64,000 nucleotides of DNA from Balneolia bacterium (lineage in GTDB: Bacteria > Bacteroidota > Rhodothermia > Balneolales > Cyclonatronaceae), in assembly GCA_022565795.1 (NCBI GenBank), contig JAIUMA010000002.1, forward strand, positions 1 through 64,000, written 5' to 3'. This document shows, piece after piece, positions 35,571-44,361 of the stretch. Position numbers and translations under genes: made by a program. Within the stretch, counting starts at the first letter, position 1, and every line of letters begins with the position of its first letter. The notes under the pieces were generated by a model, which worked only from the letters and a program-made list of their open reading frames with translations, had not been told where the DNA came from and did not search any database.

Positions 35571-36431
35571 TTAAATTTCGCCGTCGGATGCCTGCGGAAA
35601 AACGGTCGAGATGAAAGAAGTATAGGCCTCCGTATAGGCAGCTCCGGTAGCAATATAACCTTCGTTATGGCCACCTGAAAGCTCGAGCCAGACTCGCTCA
35701 GACCCGGCGGCATAATAAAGCTGCCGCCCCAGCTCATAGGGTATCAGACGGTCTTCCCGGCTGTGTGCCACCATCACAGGACCTTCAAACGAGGAAACAA
35801 AATCAATAGTCGGGAGATGTATACGGGCAAGCAGATCAACAGGATAGATATAGTAGGTATGTCGAGCAACATCAGGAACATTGGTAAATGTAGATTCGAT
35901 AACCAGAGCTGAAGCGTTTCTCTCCGAAGCAATAAATGCCGCTACGGGTCCTCCCATGGAACGGCCAACCGGCAGAATTTTATCGGGAATCAGACCTATT
36001 TCATCAACCAGAAAGTCCCATGCGGCCAGTCCGTCTTGCAAAATGTTTTCTTCAGATGGTCTGCCTTCACTCAAACCGTACCCTTGATAATCATAGATAA
36101 AAACATTGAACCCGAGGTTTCGATACAAACTTATGAGGTTTACACGTCCTGATATGTTGCCAGCATTTCCATGACTGAATAAAATCGTAATAGCATCCTC
36201 TCCTGAATTGGCGGGAACAAACCAACCATGAAGGATATATCCATTTGATGATGGAAAGAAATGCTCTTCGTACTCCATACCTGCATTTCCTGGAGTTGCC
36301 CTGATATCGGAAGATGGCAGGAACAGGATTTTGTCCTGGACAAGAAACAATAAGAAGCCTGTAACCACATATATTACGGCAAGCGTACCCGCTATGGTAA
36401 AAATCGAACCAACCAACTTTTTCCTCTTCAT
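35571..36431 (-). CDS. Membrane-anchored alpha/beta hydrolase (ABHD13/BEM46-like)
   Basis: A 286-residue protein with one N-terminal membrane helix (about 10-31). The alpha/beta hydrolase triad is complete: S158 in GRSMGG, D227 in SREDRL and H255 in GGHNEG. The oxyanion block FSHGNAGN (85-92) and the YDYQGYGLSEG stretch match the ABHD13/ABHD17/BEM46 family, whose members include depalmitoylating or lipid-acting esterases. Its substrate here is unknown. GGGAG lies before the ATG. It heads a minus-strand run with the DUF3891 and SDR genes. Confidence 0.88.
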   Translation of the reverse strand: MKRKKLVGSIFTIAGTLAVIYVVTGFLLFLVQDKILFLPSSDIRATPGNAGMEYEEHFFPSSNGYILHGWFVPANSGEDAITILFSHGNAGNISGRVNLISLYRNLGFNVFIYDYQGYGLSEGRPSEENILQDGLAAWDFLVDEIGLIPDKILPVGRSMGGPVAAFIASERNASALVIESTFTNVPDVARHTYYIYPVDLLARIHLPTIDFVSSFEGPVMVAHSREDRLIPYELGRQLYYAAGSERVWLELSGGHNEGYIATGAAYTEAYTSFISTVFPQASDGEI

Positions 36432-36524
36432 TTACTCCCTTTCATTTTATCTGGCAGCGCTGTTATTAGAACAACGTGCTTTTAACATGTACTGTCAGCA
36501 CAACTCCTTTAATCAAGGAGGTTT

Positions 36525-36746
36525 TTACTTCTCTTTTCGCTCTTCCAGAAGATCAATTTCCTTTTTGATATTACTAGCCACCAATAAGTTAACAAACCCG
36601 CCGATTACAATAATTACGGACATGATCTGCGTAAAGATTCCCATGAATGAGGTATCTCCATAGCTGGTAAAAAAATTCACCAAGCCGAATAGCAGCACAA
36701 GTACGCCAGTTGTGGCAATAAGGTAAAACTTAATTTTTTTTGTCAT
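36525..36746 (-). CDS. Small two-helix membrane protein
   Basis: A 73-residue protein that I do not recognise. It has two hydrophobic segments (about 6-27 and 37-56) joined by a short loop, with Lys at both ends (MTKKIK and KKEIDLLEERKEK). This predicts an N-in/C-in hairpin in the inner membrane. The charged C-terminus could form a short coiled coil. It sits between acylphosphatase and the alpha/beta hydrolase on the same strand. Confidence 0.6.
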   Translation of the reverse strand: MTKKIKFYLIATTGVLVLLFGLVNFFTSYGDTSFMGIFTQIMSVIIVIGGFVNLLVASNIKKEIDLLEERKEK

Positions 36747-36787
36747 AATTGAGGTTTTAGGTTTATAACGAACAAAAACAGGGATAG

Positions 36788-37090
36788 CTATTGGTAGCGA
36801 AACCTGAAACCTTCATACTTCCCTTCCGGCTCACGTTCTTCAACCTCAACATTCCTGACAGACGACCCAACAGGACCCTTTCTGCACAGGTCTATAATAT
36901 CTTCCACTTTTTCTTTCGGGCCTTCGAAACGCGCCTCTACGCTGCCATCTTCGCGGTTTCTAACCCACCCTGTAATATCGTTTTTGAGGGCATGACGATA
37001 AACAAAATAGCGAAACCCAACTCCCTGAACACGGCCACTGATTTTAACATGGGCAGCCGAAGCTTCCTGTACGCTTTCTTTCATATCCAT
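36788..37090 (-). CDS. acyP: Acylphosphatase
   Basis: A 100-residue protein containing the whole acylphosphatase fold (about 14-100). The signature GRVQGVGFRYF (19-29) supplies R27, the phosphate-binding Arg, and GWVRN (41-45) supplies N45, the catalytic Asn. It hydrolyses acyl phosphates such as carbamoyl and acetyl phosphate in the cytoplasm. An internal Met at residue 3 is an equally possible start. It is a separate gene from its neighbours in function. Confidence 0.94.
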   Translation of the reverse strand: MDMKESVQEASAAHVKISGRVQGVGFRYFVYRHALKNDITGWVRNREDGSVEARFEGPKEKVEDIIDLCRKGPVGSSVRNVEVEEREPEGKYEGFRFRYQ

Positions 37091-37249
37091 AGAACCTGTT
37101 TGGTAAATCTGAAACGCTCGCTTTAAGAAAATGTTTGTTATTCAGCTATCATCAAGCTACCATCCTGCACTAAATATTGCAAGAAGAAGTATAAGTATTC
37201 CTTTATATTCAAACCTTATCATAACCACCTAAAAGATATGTAACGCATC

Positions 37250-37693
37250 ATGAATTTTGTATACCAGATTAGCCTTAACTGGTTTGTGATATACTACTTT
37301 TGCCTCGGACTTATTCTCTTTATAAACGGCCTTATCTGGTACCGGAAACCGTTTCATTTCCATGAGTATCTGCGGGAACATGCCGAATCCGGCAAACGAC
37401 CTCTCCTTGTTATGAAAACATTGCGCTATCTCGCCCTCTTTTCGGCTCTTTCACTGATGCTTTCACTGGTTCCGTTTTCAGTGGTTGAACTCATTTTTTC
37501 TCTTTGGAGTTTATTAATGGTATTCATCTTCGGCTCAATTATGCTGAAATGGAGTCAGCTTCAGGTTTTGATTCTTAAAAACCCGGAAGCCGTTATCATG
37601 CAAATTAAAAAAGGCGGGCTGATGATGATTTCAATCGGATTCGTTCTTTTCATGCTCACCTGGTACCGACTTACAAGCTGGGGCTACAGCTAA
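37250..37693 (+). CDS. Membrane protein of unknown function
   Basis: A 147-residue protein with four predicted membrane helices (about 8-28, 58-78, 79-99 and 122-142) and a charged loop of about 30 residues after the first (FHFHEYLREHAESGKR). I do not recognise the family. Nothing suggests a catalytic site. It precedes the exonuclease-ligase pair by 57 bases on the same strand, so co-expression is possible but unproven. Confidence 0.65.
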   Translation: MNFVYQISLNWFVIYYFCLGLILFINGLIWYRKPFHFHEYLREHAESGKRPLLVMKTLRYLALFSALSLMLSLVPFSVVELIFSLWSLLMVFIFGSIMLKWSQLQVLILKNPEAVIMQIKKGGLMMISIGFVLFMLTWYRLTSWGYS

Positions 37694-37750
37694 ATTCATC
37701 GGTATAGGGTCAGACAATTCGTCAAATTTCAATTTCCGGCCCAGCAATTC

Positions 37751-38740
37751 ATGCTTACCTATAAACTTGAGCGCAATCACGGCATCATACTTCCAAAAGA
37801 GGAAATCGGACTGGATGTTTCCGGTGATGTCGCCAAACATGTTTTTGTAAGCCACGCGCACGCAGATCACCTTCCGAGAGATCGGTTTATCCACGTTTAT
37901 GCCTCGCCAGCCACAGCCCGACTAATGCGCGCCCGCGGGTTCAAAGGTGATATTACCGAGCTCGATTTCGGCAAGCCGGTAGAATTTGACCATGCGCGCG
38001 TCACGCTCTACCCTGCCGGTCATATTCTTGGATCAGCGATGATTGGAGTCGAGTCCGATCAGGGGCACACACTCTACACCGGAGACTACAAGACACCACC
38101 GTCTCCGGTAACCGAAGGCTTTGATTGCCCCAAGCAGGTAGATTATTTCATTACAGAGGCCACGTTTCCGCTACCGATTTATAAATGGCGGCATCACGAC
38201 GAGCTGTTTGAAGAAATGCGTGAGTTTGCACACAAGTCGCTTGAGGAAGGGTACACGCCCGTCTTTCTGTGTTATAATCTTGGCAAAGCGCAAGAGGTGA
38301 TGCACGGACTCGCACCACTAGGAATAACCCAACAGATCCACGGTGCCGGGTTTGAACTTTGCAACATCTACCGGGAGTTCGGCTATAATCTGGGTAGCTA
38401 CGAAGCCTATGACCGCAAAAGCGTAAATGATAACAGGATTTTGATTACTCCCTCCTCTTCGCTCGAGCAGCCAATGATTCGTAATCTCAGGAAAAAGCGC
38501 GTAGCCTACGTTTCCGGCTGGGCCACTCACGAGTCAAGACGAACTCAGCTTACAATCGACAAGCTATTCCCGCTATCCGATCATATAGATTTTTTCGAAC
38601 TCATCGATCTTTGTGAGAAGCTCAATCCGAAGATGGTTTACATCACGCACACGCCGAACCCGAGGGTTGTTACCCACTATTTGGAGCAGAAGGGAATCTC
38701 ATCACAGCCGCTAAACATGGAAGGTTTTGATGATGACTGA
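37751..38740 (+). CDS. Ligase-associated DNA exonuclease (metallo-beta-lactamase fold)
   Basis: A 329-residue protein of the metallo-beta-lactamase/beta-CASP type. The metal motif is SHAHADHL (H35, H37, D39, H40), with a second His in PAGHILGSA (about 95) and an Asp in YTGDYK (about 115). The family is known as the ligase-associated exonuclease and is encoded beside an ATP-dependent DNA ligase, usually with an Lhr-type helicase and a PdeM phosphoesterase. It probably trims DNA ends before ligation. Its stop overlaps the ligase start region. Confidence 0.92.
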   Translation: MLTYKLERNHGIILPKEEIGLDVSGDVAKHVFVSHAHADHLPRDRFIHVYASPATARLMRARGFKGDITELDFGKPVEFDHARVTLYPAGHILGSAMIGVESDQGHTLYTGDYKTPPSPVTEGFDCPKQVDYFITEATFPLPIYKWRHHDELFEEMREFAHKSLEEGYTPVFLCYNLGKAQEVMHGLAPLGITQQIHGAGFELCNIYREFGYNLGSYEAYDRKSVNDNRILITPSSSLEQPMIRNLRKKRVAYVSGWATHESRRTQLTIDKLFPLSDHIDFFELIDLCEKLNPKMVYITHTPNPRVVTHYLEQKGISSQPLNMEGFDDD

Positions 38741-40451
38741 TATAGCTTCTCAAACCTTCCTCAGATTTTGTGAAACGGTTCAGGAAATCGCCGAAAGCCG
38801 TGGCTCGCTCAAAAAGACTCAGCTGTTTGCTAACTATCTTAAAAGCCTGAATAAAGCAGACGATATCGATCGTGCAATCCGCTTTGCTGGTGAAGGGGCG
38901 TTTTCATCAGTTTCCGGAAAGCGGGCTTCAATAGGAGCAAGAACCGTGGCGTTGTGTGCAGCTGAGTTCTGTGAAATTAACTATGATATCGTTTTTAAAG
39001 CCTGCAGAACGGCTACCGGTAGCGCATCAGAAACAATCGAAAAGCTGATGAACAACATACCGGTCGCAAAATCCCGGCGCAGCCCATCAGCGCTTTCTTT
39101 AGCGCAGGTCGAGCAGCTATACATCGAGCTCGAAAAAGAGCGGAAGCGAGACACAAAGCAGCACCTTCTTATAAAAGCCTGGGAGCAGATGACTCCGCTT
39201 GAAATCAAGTATTTCATACGGGTGATGGGTCAGGGCAGCCTTCGCATTGGATTTGAAGCAAAGAGCATCGTTAACGCAGCCGCAAAAGCTTTCGACCAAG
39301 ACCCTGAAGATGTACGGTATGCGCATATGATAACCGGCAGCCTTGGCGAAGCCGCCACGCTGGCCTATATGAACAGACTGCACACAGCCACATTCACACT
39401 TTTTCAACCAGTCGCCTTCATGCTGGCTTCTCCAATCGAGAGCCGGGCTATTGAGGACATCACGCACTACATAGCCGAAGAAAAGTTTGACGGAATGCGG
39501 TGCCAGCTGCACGCCGGCGCTGATAAAGTTACGCTATACTCACGCGACCTGAATGAAATTACGCACAGCTTTCCGGAAGTAGTCGATTTTTTCACCCCAA
39601 AAAAACTGCCGGGCATAGTACTCGACGGTGAACTATGCGTATTCAGCGACAACACCATAAAGCCGTTTCAATTACTCCAAAAACGCATGGGGGTAAAAAA
39701 GCCCTCCAAGAAGATGCTCGAGGAGTTTCCTGTGGTATTTATATCCTACGATATTCTCTTCGCTGACGATAAGCCATTATTTGGAAAAACGCTGGTTGAA
39801 AGACGGGATATCCTCCAGGAAATCTGCAAACAATATGGAATCATGCGGAGCCGACAGTTCGAAGTAACGAGCAATGAACAGGTTGAAGATATGTTTGAAA
39901 GAGCCATTGCACACGGAAATGAAGGGCTCATGCTCAAACACAAAGACAGTACCTATGAGTACGGACAGCGAAGAAAATCCTGGCTGAAGGTAAAAAAACC
40001 GAGCGGATCCATCGATACGGTTATTATGTATGCTCACGCCGGAAGCGGCAAGCGTGGCGGTACCTATTCAGATTTCACCCTGGGTGTGTCTGTTAAGGGT
40101 GATGACCGCTACGAGGAAGAGTTCATACCCATTGGCAAAGCATACGGCGGCTATACAGACGAAGAATTGAAGCGCCTCAACAAGGAGATGAAAAAACTAA
40201 TTGTTGACCGATTCGGACCAACATACTCACTCAAACCTGGCCTGGTAGTTGAACTCGAGTTTGATGACATACAGGTAAACAAACGCACAAAAGCGGGATA
40301 TACGCTCCGTTTCCCCAGGTTTAAAGCTATACGGTGGGATTTGTCGCCGTCCGATGCAGATACGCTGATGGATGTGGAGCGGATGTATAATCAAAAGCTT
40401 CATGAAGAGAGGAAACCCCAAAGCCAGCATCAATCTTTCATCGGTAATTAG
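38733..40451 (+). CDS. ATP-dependent DNA ligase
   Basis: A ligase of about 572 residues. Starts at TTG 38727, ATG 38730 and ATG 38733 are all possible; GGAAGG at 38719-38724 suits the last two. The N-terminal helical domain (1-220) is followed by the adenylation domain with motif I EEKFDGMR (Lys about 251), motif III LDGELC, motif IV EGLMLKH and motif V SWLKVK. An OB-fold domain ends the protein. It seals nicks with ATP, and in this family works in repair with the preceding exonuclease. The helicase and PdeM partners of the full operon are absent from this locus. Confidence 0.94.
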   Translation: MTDIASQTFLRFCETVQEIAESRGSLKKTQLFANYLKSLNKADDIDRAIRFAGEGAFSSVSGKRASIGARTVALCAAEFCEINYDIVFKACRTATGSASETIEKLMNNIPVAKSRRSPSALSLAQVEQLYIELEKERKRDTKQHLLIKAWEQMTPLEIKYFIRVMGQGSLRIGFEAKSIVNAAAKAFDQDPEDVRYAHMITGSLGEAATLAYMNRLHTATFTLFQPVAFMLASPIESRAIEDITHYIAEEKFDGMRCQLHAGADKVTLYSRDLNEITHSFPEVVDFFTPKKLPGIVLDGELCVFSDNTIKPFQLLQKRMGVKKPSKKMLEEFPVVFISYDILFADDKPLFGKTLVERRDILQEICKQYGIMRSRQFEVTSNEQVEDMFERAIAHGNEGLMLKHKDSTYEYGQRRKSWLKVKKPSGSIDTVIMYAHAGSGKRGGTYSDFTLGVSVKGDDRYEEEFIPIGKAYGGYTDEELKRLNKEMKKLIVDRFGPTYSLKPGLVVELEFDDIQVNKRTKAGYTLRFPRFKAIRWDLSPSDADTLMDVERMYNQKLHEERKPQSQHQSFIGN

Positions 40452-40531
40452 TACGATAACGCTTATATTTAGCATCCTTAACTACCGGCAGCATTTGACC
40501 GGAACGCCTCACAACTCATCAGCATAAAACG

Positions 40532-40891
40532 ATGTCTGAAACATCCTCGCGCGGTATTATTAATCTGGTTTATATCATGCTTATTGCACTTGGCCTGTTC
40601 ATGCACATGAGTATTTCTGGTATGGAAGTAGGCAGCCTGCTTATCGGAATATTCACAGAGGCCAACGGTATCGTGATTTTCTTCTCTGCCATTTTTAGCT
40701 GGCTGTTCAACTTTTTTGTCAACGTTCAGATTATCTACATGCTCGGTATAGCGCTCATTATGTGGTTTGTCTTCCTGCCGATGCTGGTTCGCTATAAGTT
40801 TATTAAAGTAAAAGTGACCGGGCTTCTTGCGCTCACCGTAACCCTCTATCTTTTCCTTCCCCTCAAGATGTACGGCTTTGTGCCAATGTAG
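40532..40891 (+). CDS. Membrane protein of unknown function
   Basis: A 119-residue protein with three or four hydrophobic segments (about 8-26, 44-66, 67-87 and 94-115). It has almost no soluble part and few charged residues. I do not recognise the family. It lies 80 bases after the ligase gene and 113 bases before the glycosylase gene, on the same strand. Confidence 0.6.
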   Translation: MSETSSRGIINLVYIMLIALGLFMHMSISGMEVGSLLIGIFTEANGIVIFFSAIFSWLFNFFVNVQIIYMLGIALIMWFVFLPMLVRYKFIKVKVTGLLALTVTLYLFLPLKMYGFVPM

Positions 40892-41004
40892 AAAACAGGC
40901 CTACCCACAAACGGTGCAGACTGAATTTAGGTTTTTGATGAGACTAATCTTCGCAAATAAAAAATTGCGTACTGTAAAACGGACTTCTTAAATACAGAGA
41001 TTTT

Positions 41005-41955
41005 ATGGCATTCAGCTGGAAATTGATCTCCAAGCCTCCACACGATTTTTTCATCAGTCTTGATGTCGATTCCTATTTCGATAAAGAGCACGACCCTGCT
41101 ACCATACCCGAAAACGGTTTCATCAGACCTGTTCCGCTTCAAGACCGCGACATTCTTGTAAACATCCATTTCAACGGGGAAGTTGAGTCTCCGGCTTTTC
41201 ACATAGAGTGCGACGAGCCCCTCGAAGCTGATGAAATTGAAGATGCAAACCGGTCGCTTGCCCGAATACTGGGTACCGAACTTGATTTGAGACCACTTTA
41301 TGAACAGGCTGCTAAAGATCCTGTTCTGTCTCCCCTATTCAGTGAGGGATACGGATTTAAGCGTATTTCACGGGCCAATCTGTTTGAAGACACCATCAAC
41401 AGAATCATTATAGCCCAAATCAGCCACAAGCCTACGGCGAAGAAAATGGTTTATGGTGTAAGAACAGAGTTCGGAACTGCTCTGGAGAGTAAGCAGGGGC
41501 AAATTGCTGCATGGCCCCGGCCGCATAAACTCATGCAAGCAGACCCTGTCGGGCTTAAGAAGCACGGGCTTTCACTCAGAAAAGGCGAATACATCGTGGG
41601 ATTTGCGCATCTGCTTGTTTCCGGTGAAATGACGCTGGAAAATCTGGAACAGCTTCCACCTGACGAATTTTACTCTACGATGCTCGGCGTACGCGGAGTC
41701 GGCCCAACTACGGCACAGGACCTGATGATGTTCAGAAACCGTCCGGACGCTTCATTCCCTTCAAACAAAACAAAGGATGAAGAAAAAGGACTTCGCCGAT
41801 GGATTATACTTTCCTATGGTGGTGATCCCGACCATACCAGTGAATCTGAGTTCAGCGAAATGATTCGTAACTGGAAAGGAAACGAGGGAATTGCCCTTGA
41901 ACATTTATATTTACAGTATATCTTAAACATGAAAAAAAAGCAGCATCAGCAGTAG
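41005..41955 (+). CDS. AlkA-like HhH-GPD DNA glycosylase homologue
   Basis: A 316-residue protein with an N-terminal beta domain (about 1-95) like that of AlkA, and an HhH-GPD domain (about 110-300). The helix-hairpin-helix is LGVRGVGPTTAQDLMMF (about 227-243). DTINRIIIAQIS matches the family start and WKGNEGIALEHLYLQY its end. The loop with the catalytic Asp in AlkA (LPDD) reads FPSNKTKDEE, with Ser253-Asn254 in place of Asp-Asp. It may use a nearby acidic residue or have altered activity. It would act in base-excision repair of alkylated bases if active. Confidence 0.85.
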   Translation: MAFSWKLISKPPHDFFISLDVDSYFDKEHDPATIPENGFIRPVPLQDRDILVNIHFNGEVESPAFHIECDEPLEADEIEDANRSLARILGTELDLRPLYEQAAKDPVLSPLFSEGYGFKRISRANLFEDTINRIIIAQISHKPTAKKMVYGVRTEFGTALESKQGQIAAWPRPHKLMQADPVGLKKHGLSLRKGEYIVGFAHLLVSGEMTLENLEQLPPDEFYSTMLGVRGVGPTTAQDLMMFRNRPDASFPSNKTKDEEKGLRRWIILSYGGDPDHTSESEFSEMIRNWKGNEGIALEHLYLQYILNMKKKQHQQ

Positions 41956-42035
41956 AATCACCTTTTAGTTTGCGAGAAGATCGCTGATGATACGCATTAT
42001 ACTATTTCACTTTACACCAACTACTTTAAAGTATT

Positions 42036-42605
42036 ATGAGTACAAACTTTGAGCAGGAAGTAACCATAGACGCCTTTAAAAACCTAAAGGTAGCACGGGC
42101 TGTTGTAGCAATTATGATTGCCAGCGGCCTGGTACTAATTTTTTTATTCTGGCTGCTCTATTTCCGTGAAGGAGCTGAAATCATACCTGAGTGGGTTTAT
42201 ATGCTTCCAACTGTAAACGCTATTTTCAACAGTATCGCTACAGCTTTCCTCATACTGGCTTTCATTCAGATCAAAAAGCGGGATTTCGTGAAGCATATGC
42301 GATATAACCTTGCTGCATTTATCGCCTCAGCTTTTTTTCTCATAAGCTATGTGCTCTATCATAACTTTATAGGCCACACCCCGTTTCCCGGCGAGGGGTT
42401 AATCAGACCGATTTACTTCTTCATACTGATTAGTCATATCATTCTTTCTGTAGTCGTTGTTCCCCTGATACTCTCAAGCTTCTTTTTTGCTTTTGCAGGA
42501 AAGTTTGATATACACAGACGTGTTTCCAAGTTCACGTTCCCTATCTGGATTTATGTCTCTATAACCGGCGTGGTAATCTATTTCATACTGAACGCATTTG
42601 TATAA
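42036..42605 (+). CDS. DUF420 membrane protein
   Basis: A 189-residue protein with five membrane helices matching the DUF420 family. Characteristic conserved residues are visible in KHMRYNLAAF, LYHNFIGHTPFPGEG and SHIILSVVV, and HRRVSKFTFPIW follows; the His residues resemble haem or copper contacts. DUF420 proteins are often encoded with cytochrome c oxidase genes and are suggested to aid its assembly. No oxidase gene is in this window. The ATG is preceded by a weak ribosome site, and a terminator follows 20 bases after the stop. Confidence 0.85.
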   Translation: MSTNFEQEVTIDAFKNLKVARAVVAIMIASGLVLIFLFWLLYFREGAEIIPEWVYMLPTVNAIFNSIATAFLILAFIQIKKRDFVKHMRYNLAAFIASAFFLISYVLYHNFIGHTPFPGEGLIRPIYFFILISHIILSVVVVPLILSSFFFAFAGKFDIHRRVSKFTFPIWIYVSITGVVIYFILNAFV

Positions 42606-42624
42606 AGATTAAGCTACCTAATTT

Positions 42625-42664
42625 AAAGCTCGCTGTCTTACACTTTAGGCAGGGAGCTTTTTTG
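42625..42664 (+). terminator. Intrinsic terminator of the DUF420 gene
   Basis: AAAGCTC and CTG (42625-42635) pair with CAG and GAGCTTT (42650-42660), leaving a G-G mismatch. Six U residues end the plus-strand RNA. Confidence 0.75.
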
Positions 42665-42922
42665 TTTGATGCGATATTTCAGCTTAATCGTCCTATCGCT
42701 CTGCTGAGAGTTAACACCAAATGTATCACCGCCCAAAAGGTGCTTATTTTTTTAATAATCACTCCTGGTCGATGAAAAGTATTTCATCTTCTGAAAAGAT
42801 ATTGGAAATGGTTATCTCCCTGTTGTGTAGCAAGATGTCTATTTAGTAACAGACAGAATTTAAATACAGGCTTTCCCAATGTGAGCATTCATTTGAGAAT
42901 CTTGACCTCGCCTACTGTACAT
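42665..42922. other. Intergenic region between two terminators (no gene seen)
   Basis: The 258 bases between the DUF420 and OmpA-like terminators hold no ORF with a ribosome site. A 24-codon frame near 42773 has no SD. No tRNA cloverleaf or known riboswitch core was recognised. Confidence 0.5.
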
Positions 42923-42961
42923 AAAAAAAGCCCGCTCCCCTTTAAGGAGCAGGCTTTTTTT
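42923..42961 (-). terminator. Terminator of the OmpA/SPOR-like gene
   Basis: AAAAAAAGCC-C-GCTCC pairs with GGAGC-A-GGCTTTTTTT. The central odd pair is G-U only in minus-strand RNA. A seven-U run follows on both strands. Confidence 0.85.
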
Positions 42962-43018
42962 CTACAACTTGTGTCAACCGTGAAAATTCACAGTTTAGGC
43001 AATTACGAACTTCGCAGC

Positions 43019-44269
43019 TTAGTTGCTAAGGTCGCGGTATGCATCGCTAAGGTGAGCAGGGCGTGGAAATGTTACCACGAAAGCATCACTAAAGTTGTTC
43101 TGAGCCGTTCTGAGTACATCAACCGTGTCAGGGAAACGGTTGAATACACCAACACGCACTTCATAGAACTGACGACGCTGAGTGATAAGTACCATTTCTG
43201 ACGGGTTATCAACAACACCTTCAAGAGCTTCAACCATTGTACGACGGGCAGACTGAGCAGAACTCATAGTAAGACCAGCGTAGATTTGTACGTAGTGTCC
43301 ATCAGCCAGGTTTTGTGTTAATCCCGCTTCATCAACTTCAGTACGAGTTTCAGGCTCACGCTCTCTATCTCTGATGCTTTGCTGCATTTCAGCGAACTGA
43401 CGCTCTAAATCAGATACACGAGATTCTGTTTGGTCAGCACGGCCCTCAAGTGCGCCTGCTCTTGAATCGATTTCACTTTCAAGACGCGCAATCTCATCGC
43501 TTTGAGTAGCTACTTGTCTTTCAAGTTCGTCCATTCTGTCGTTGAGGCCCATCAGACGATCATAATCATCCTGGTACAGATCAATTGGAGCTCTTCTCCA
43601 GGAAGAATGCCGCGCATCAGATGCACCGAAATTAAAACGCAGACCACCAATTGCGGTGCCATAGGTTGTGAATGCTGAGCCGCCAGAACTGTTGTTTACA
43701 CGTGCATTAACAACATTTGATGACATATGGAAATCATATTGAGCAAACAAATCAACTGTTCTGGATAAATAAATATTCAGTCCAAGACCAGCTACAGCAA
43801 CACCGCTAACGCCGTCATCTGATGAAAAAACATTTGATGAGTAATCGTAAATCTGAACTCCACCACCTAGTACAGCGTAAGGAGCTATATAGTTGGAAAT
43901 TCTGTTAGTTCCCAAAAGTTGATTTAAATGAATGATGTTTCTAAGCGAAACCTCAATTACTGTACTTTCAAACTCTAAAGCTGCTCCACTTTCATTTTCG
44001 AATGATTGATATTGTCCCATGAGCTCAAGAGACCAATATGGACTAAGAGCGTACTGTAGCGCTCCACCAAATACAGGGTTGGTTTCTGCGACAACCCCAA
44101 AACCACCAGCAGGTGATGCCCTGAAGCTATCCTGGGCAAGTACTACACCCCCATGCAGAGAAATACTGAATTTTCTTTCATTTCTATCTTGCGCATTCGC
44201 ATCAGCAAATAGCCCTGGGGCAATTATAAATACTGATAACAGCGCTGCTGTCAGTAATTTAGTCTTCAT
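43019..44269 (-). CDS. Outer-membrane beta-barrel protein with coiled coil and SPOR-like domain
   Basis: A 416-residue exported protein. A signal peptide (1-26, cleavage after ANA) is followed by an eight-strand-like barrel (about 32-215) with alternating hydrophobic residues and aromatic girdles, ending LRFNFG. Next comes a charged coiled coil (about 240-305) with heptads of RMDELERQV and DLERQFAEM type. The C-terminal domain (about 325-405; HYVQIYAGL, FYEVRVGVF) fits a SPOR peptidoglycan-binding fold. The layout suggests a link between the outer membrane and the cell wall. The gene is monocistronic with its own terminator. Barrel strand count is estimated by eye. Confidence 0.8.
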   Translation of the reverse strand: MKTKLLTAALLSVFIIAPGLFADANAQDRNERKFSISLHGGVVLAQDSFRASPAGGFGVVAETNPVFGGALQYALSPYWSLELMGQYQSFENESGAALEFESTVIEVSLRNIIHLNQLLGTNRISNYIAPYAVLGGGVQIYDYSSNVFSSDDGVSGVAVAGLGLNIYLSRTVDLFAQYDFHMSSNVVNARVNNSSGGSAFTTYGTAIGGLRFNFGASDARHSSWRRAPIDLYQDDYDRLMGLNDRMDELERQVATQSDEIARLESEIDSRAGALEGRADQTESRVSDLERQFAEMQQSIRDREREPETRTEVDEAGLTQNLADGHYVQIYAGLTMSSAQSARRTMVEALEGVVDNPSEMVLITQRRQFYEVRVGVFNRFPDTVDVLRTAQNNFSDAFVVTFPRPAHLSDAYRDLSN

Positions 44270-44361
44270 AATATGATATAATTAGTTCGTTTTGTAGATA
44301 GAGTGTACTTAAGTTAAAATAAAATTATTTAACTTATAAAAAAACACTCATAAATCTATTT

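Noticed and set aside
42665-42922. Possible riboswitch because of a CTGAGAG near 42702
   Set aside because: The rest of the thiamin pyrophosphate riboswitch core is missing and no thiamin gene follows.
42976-42995. Imperfect palindrome around GTGAAAATTCAC near the end of the OmpA-like gene
   Set aside because: It is AT-rich, lies in a 3' region and has no second copy, so I could not assign a role.
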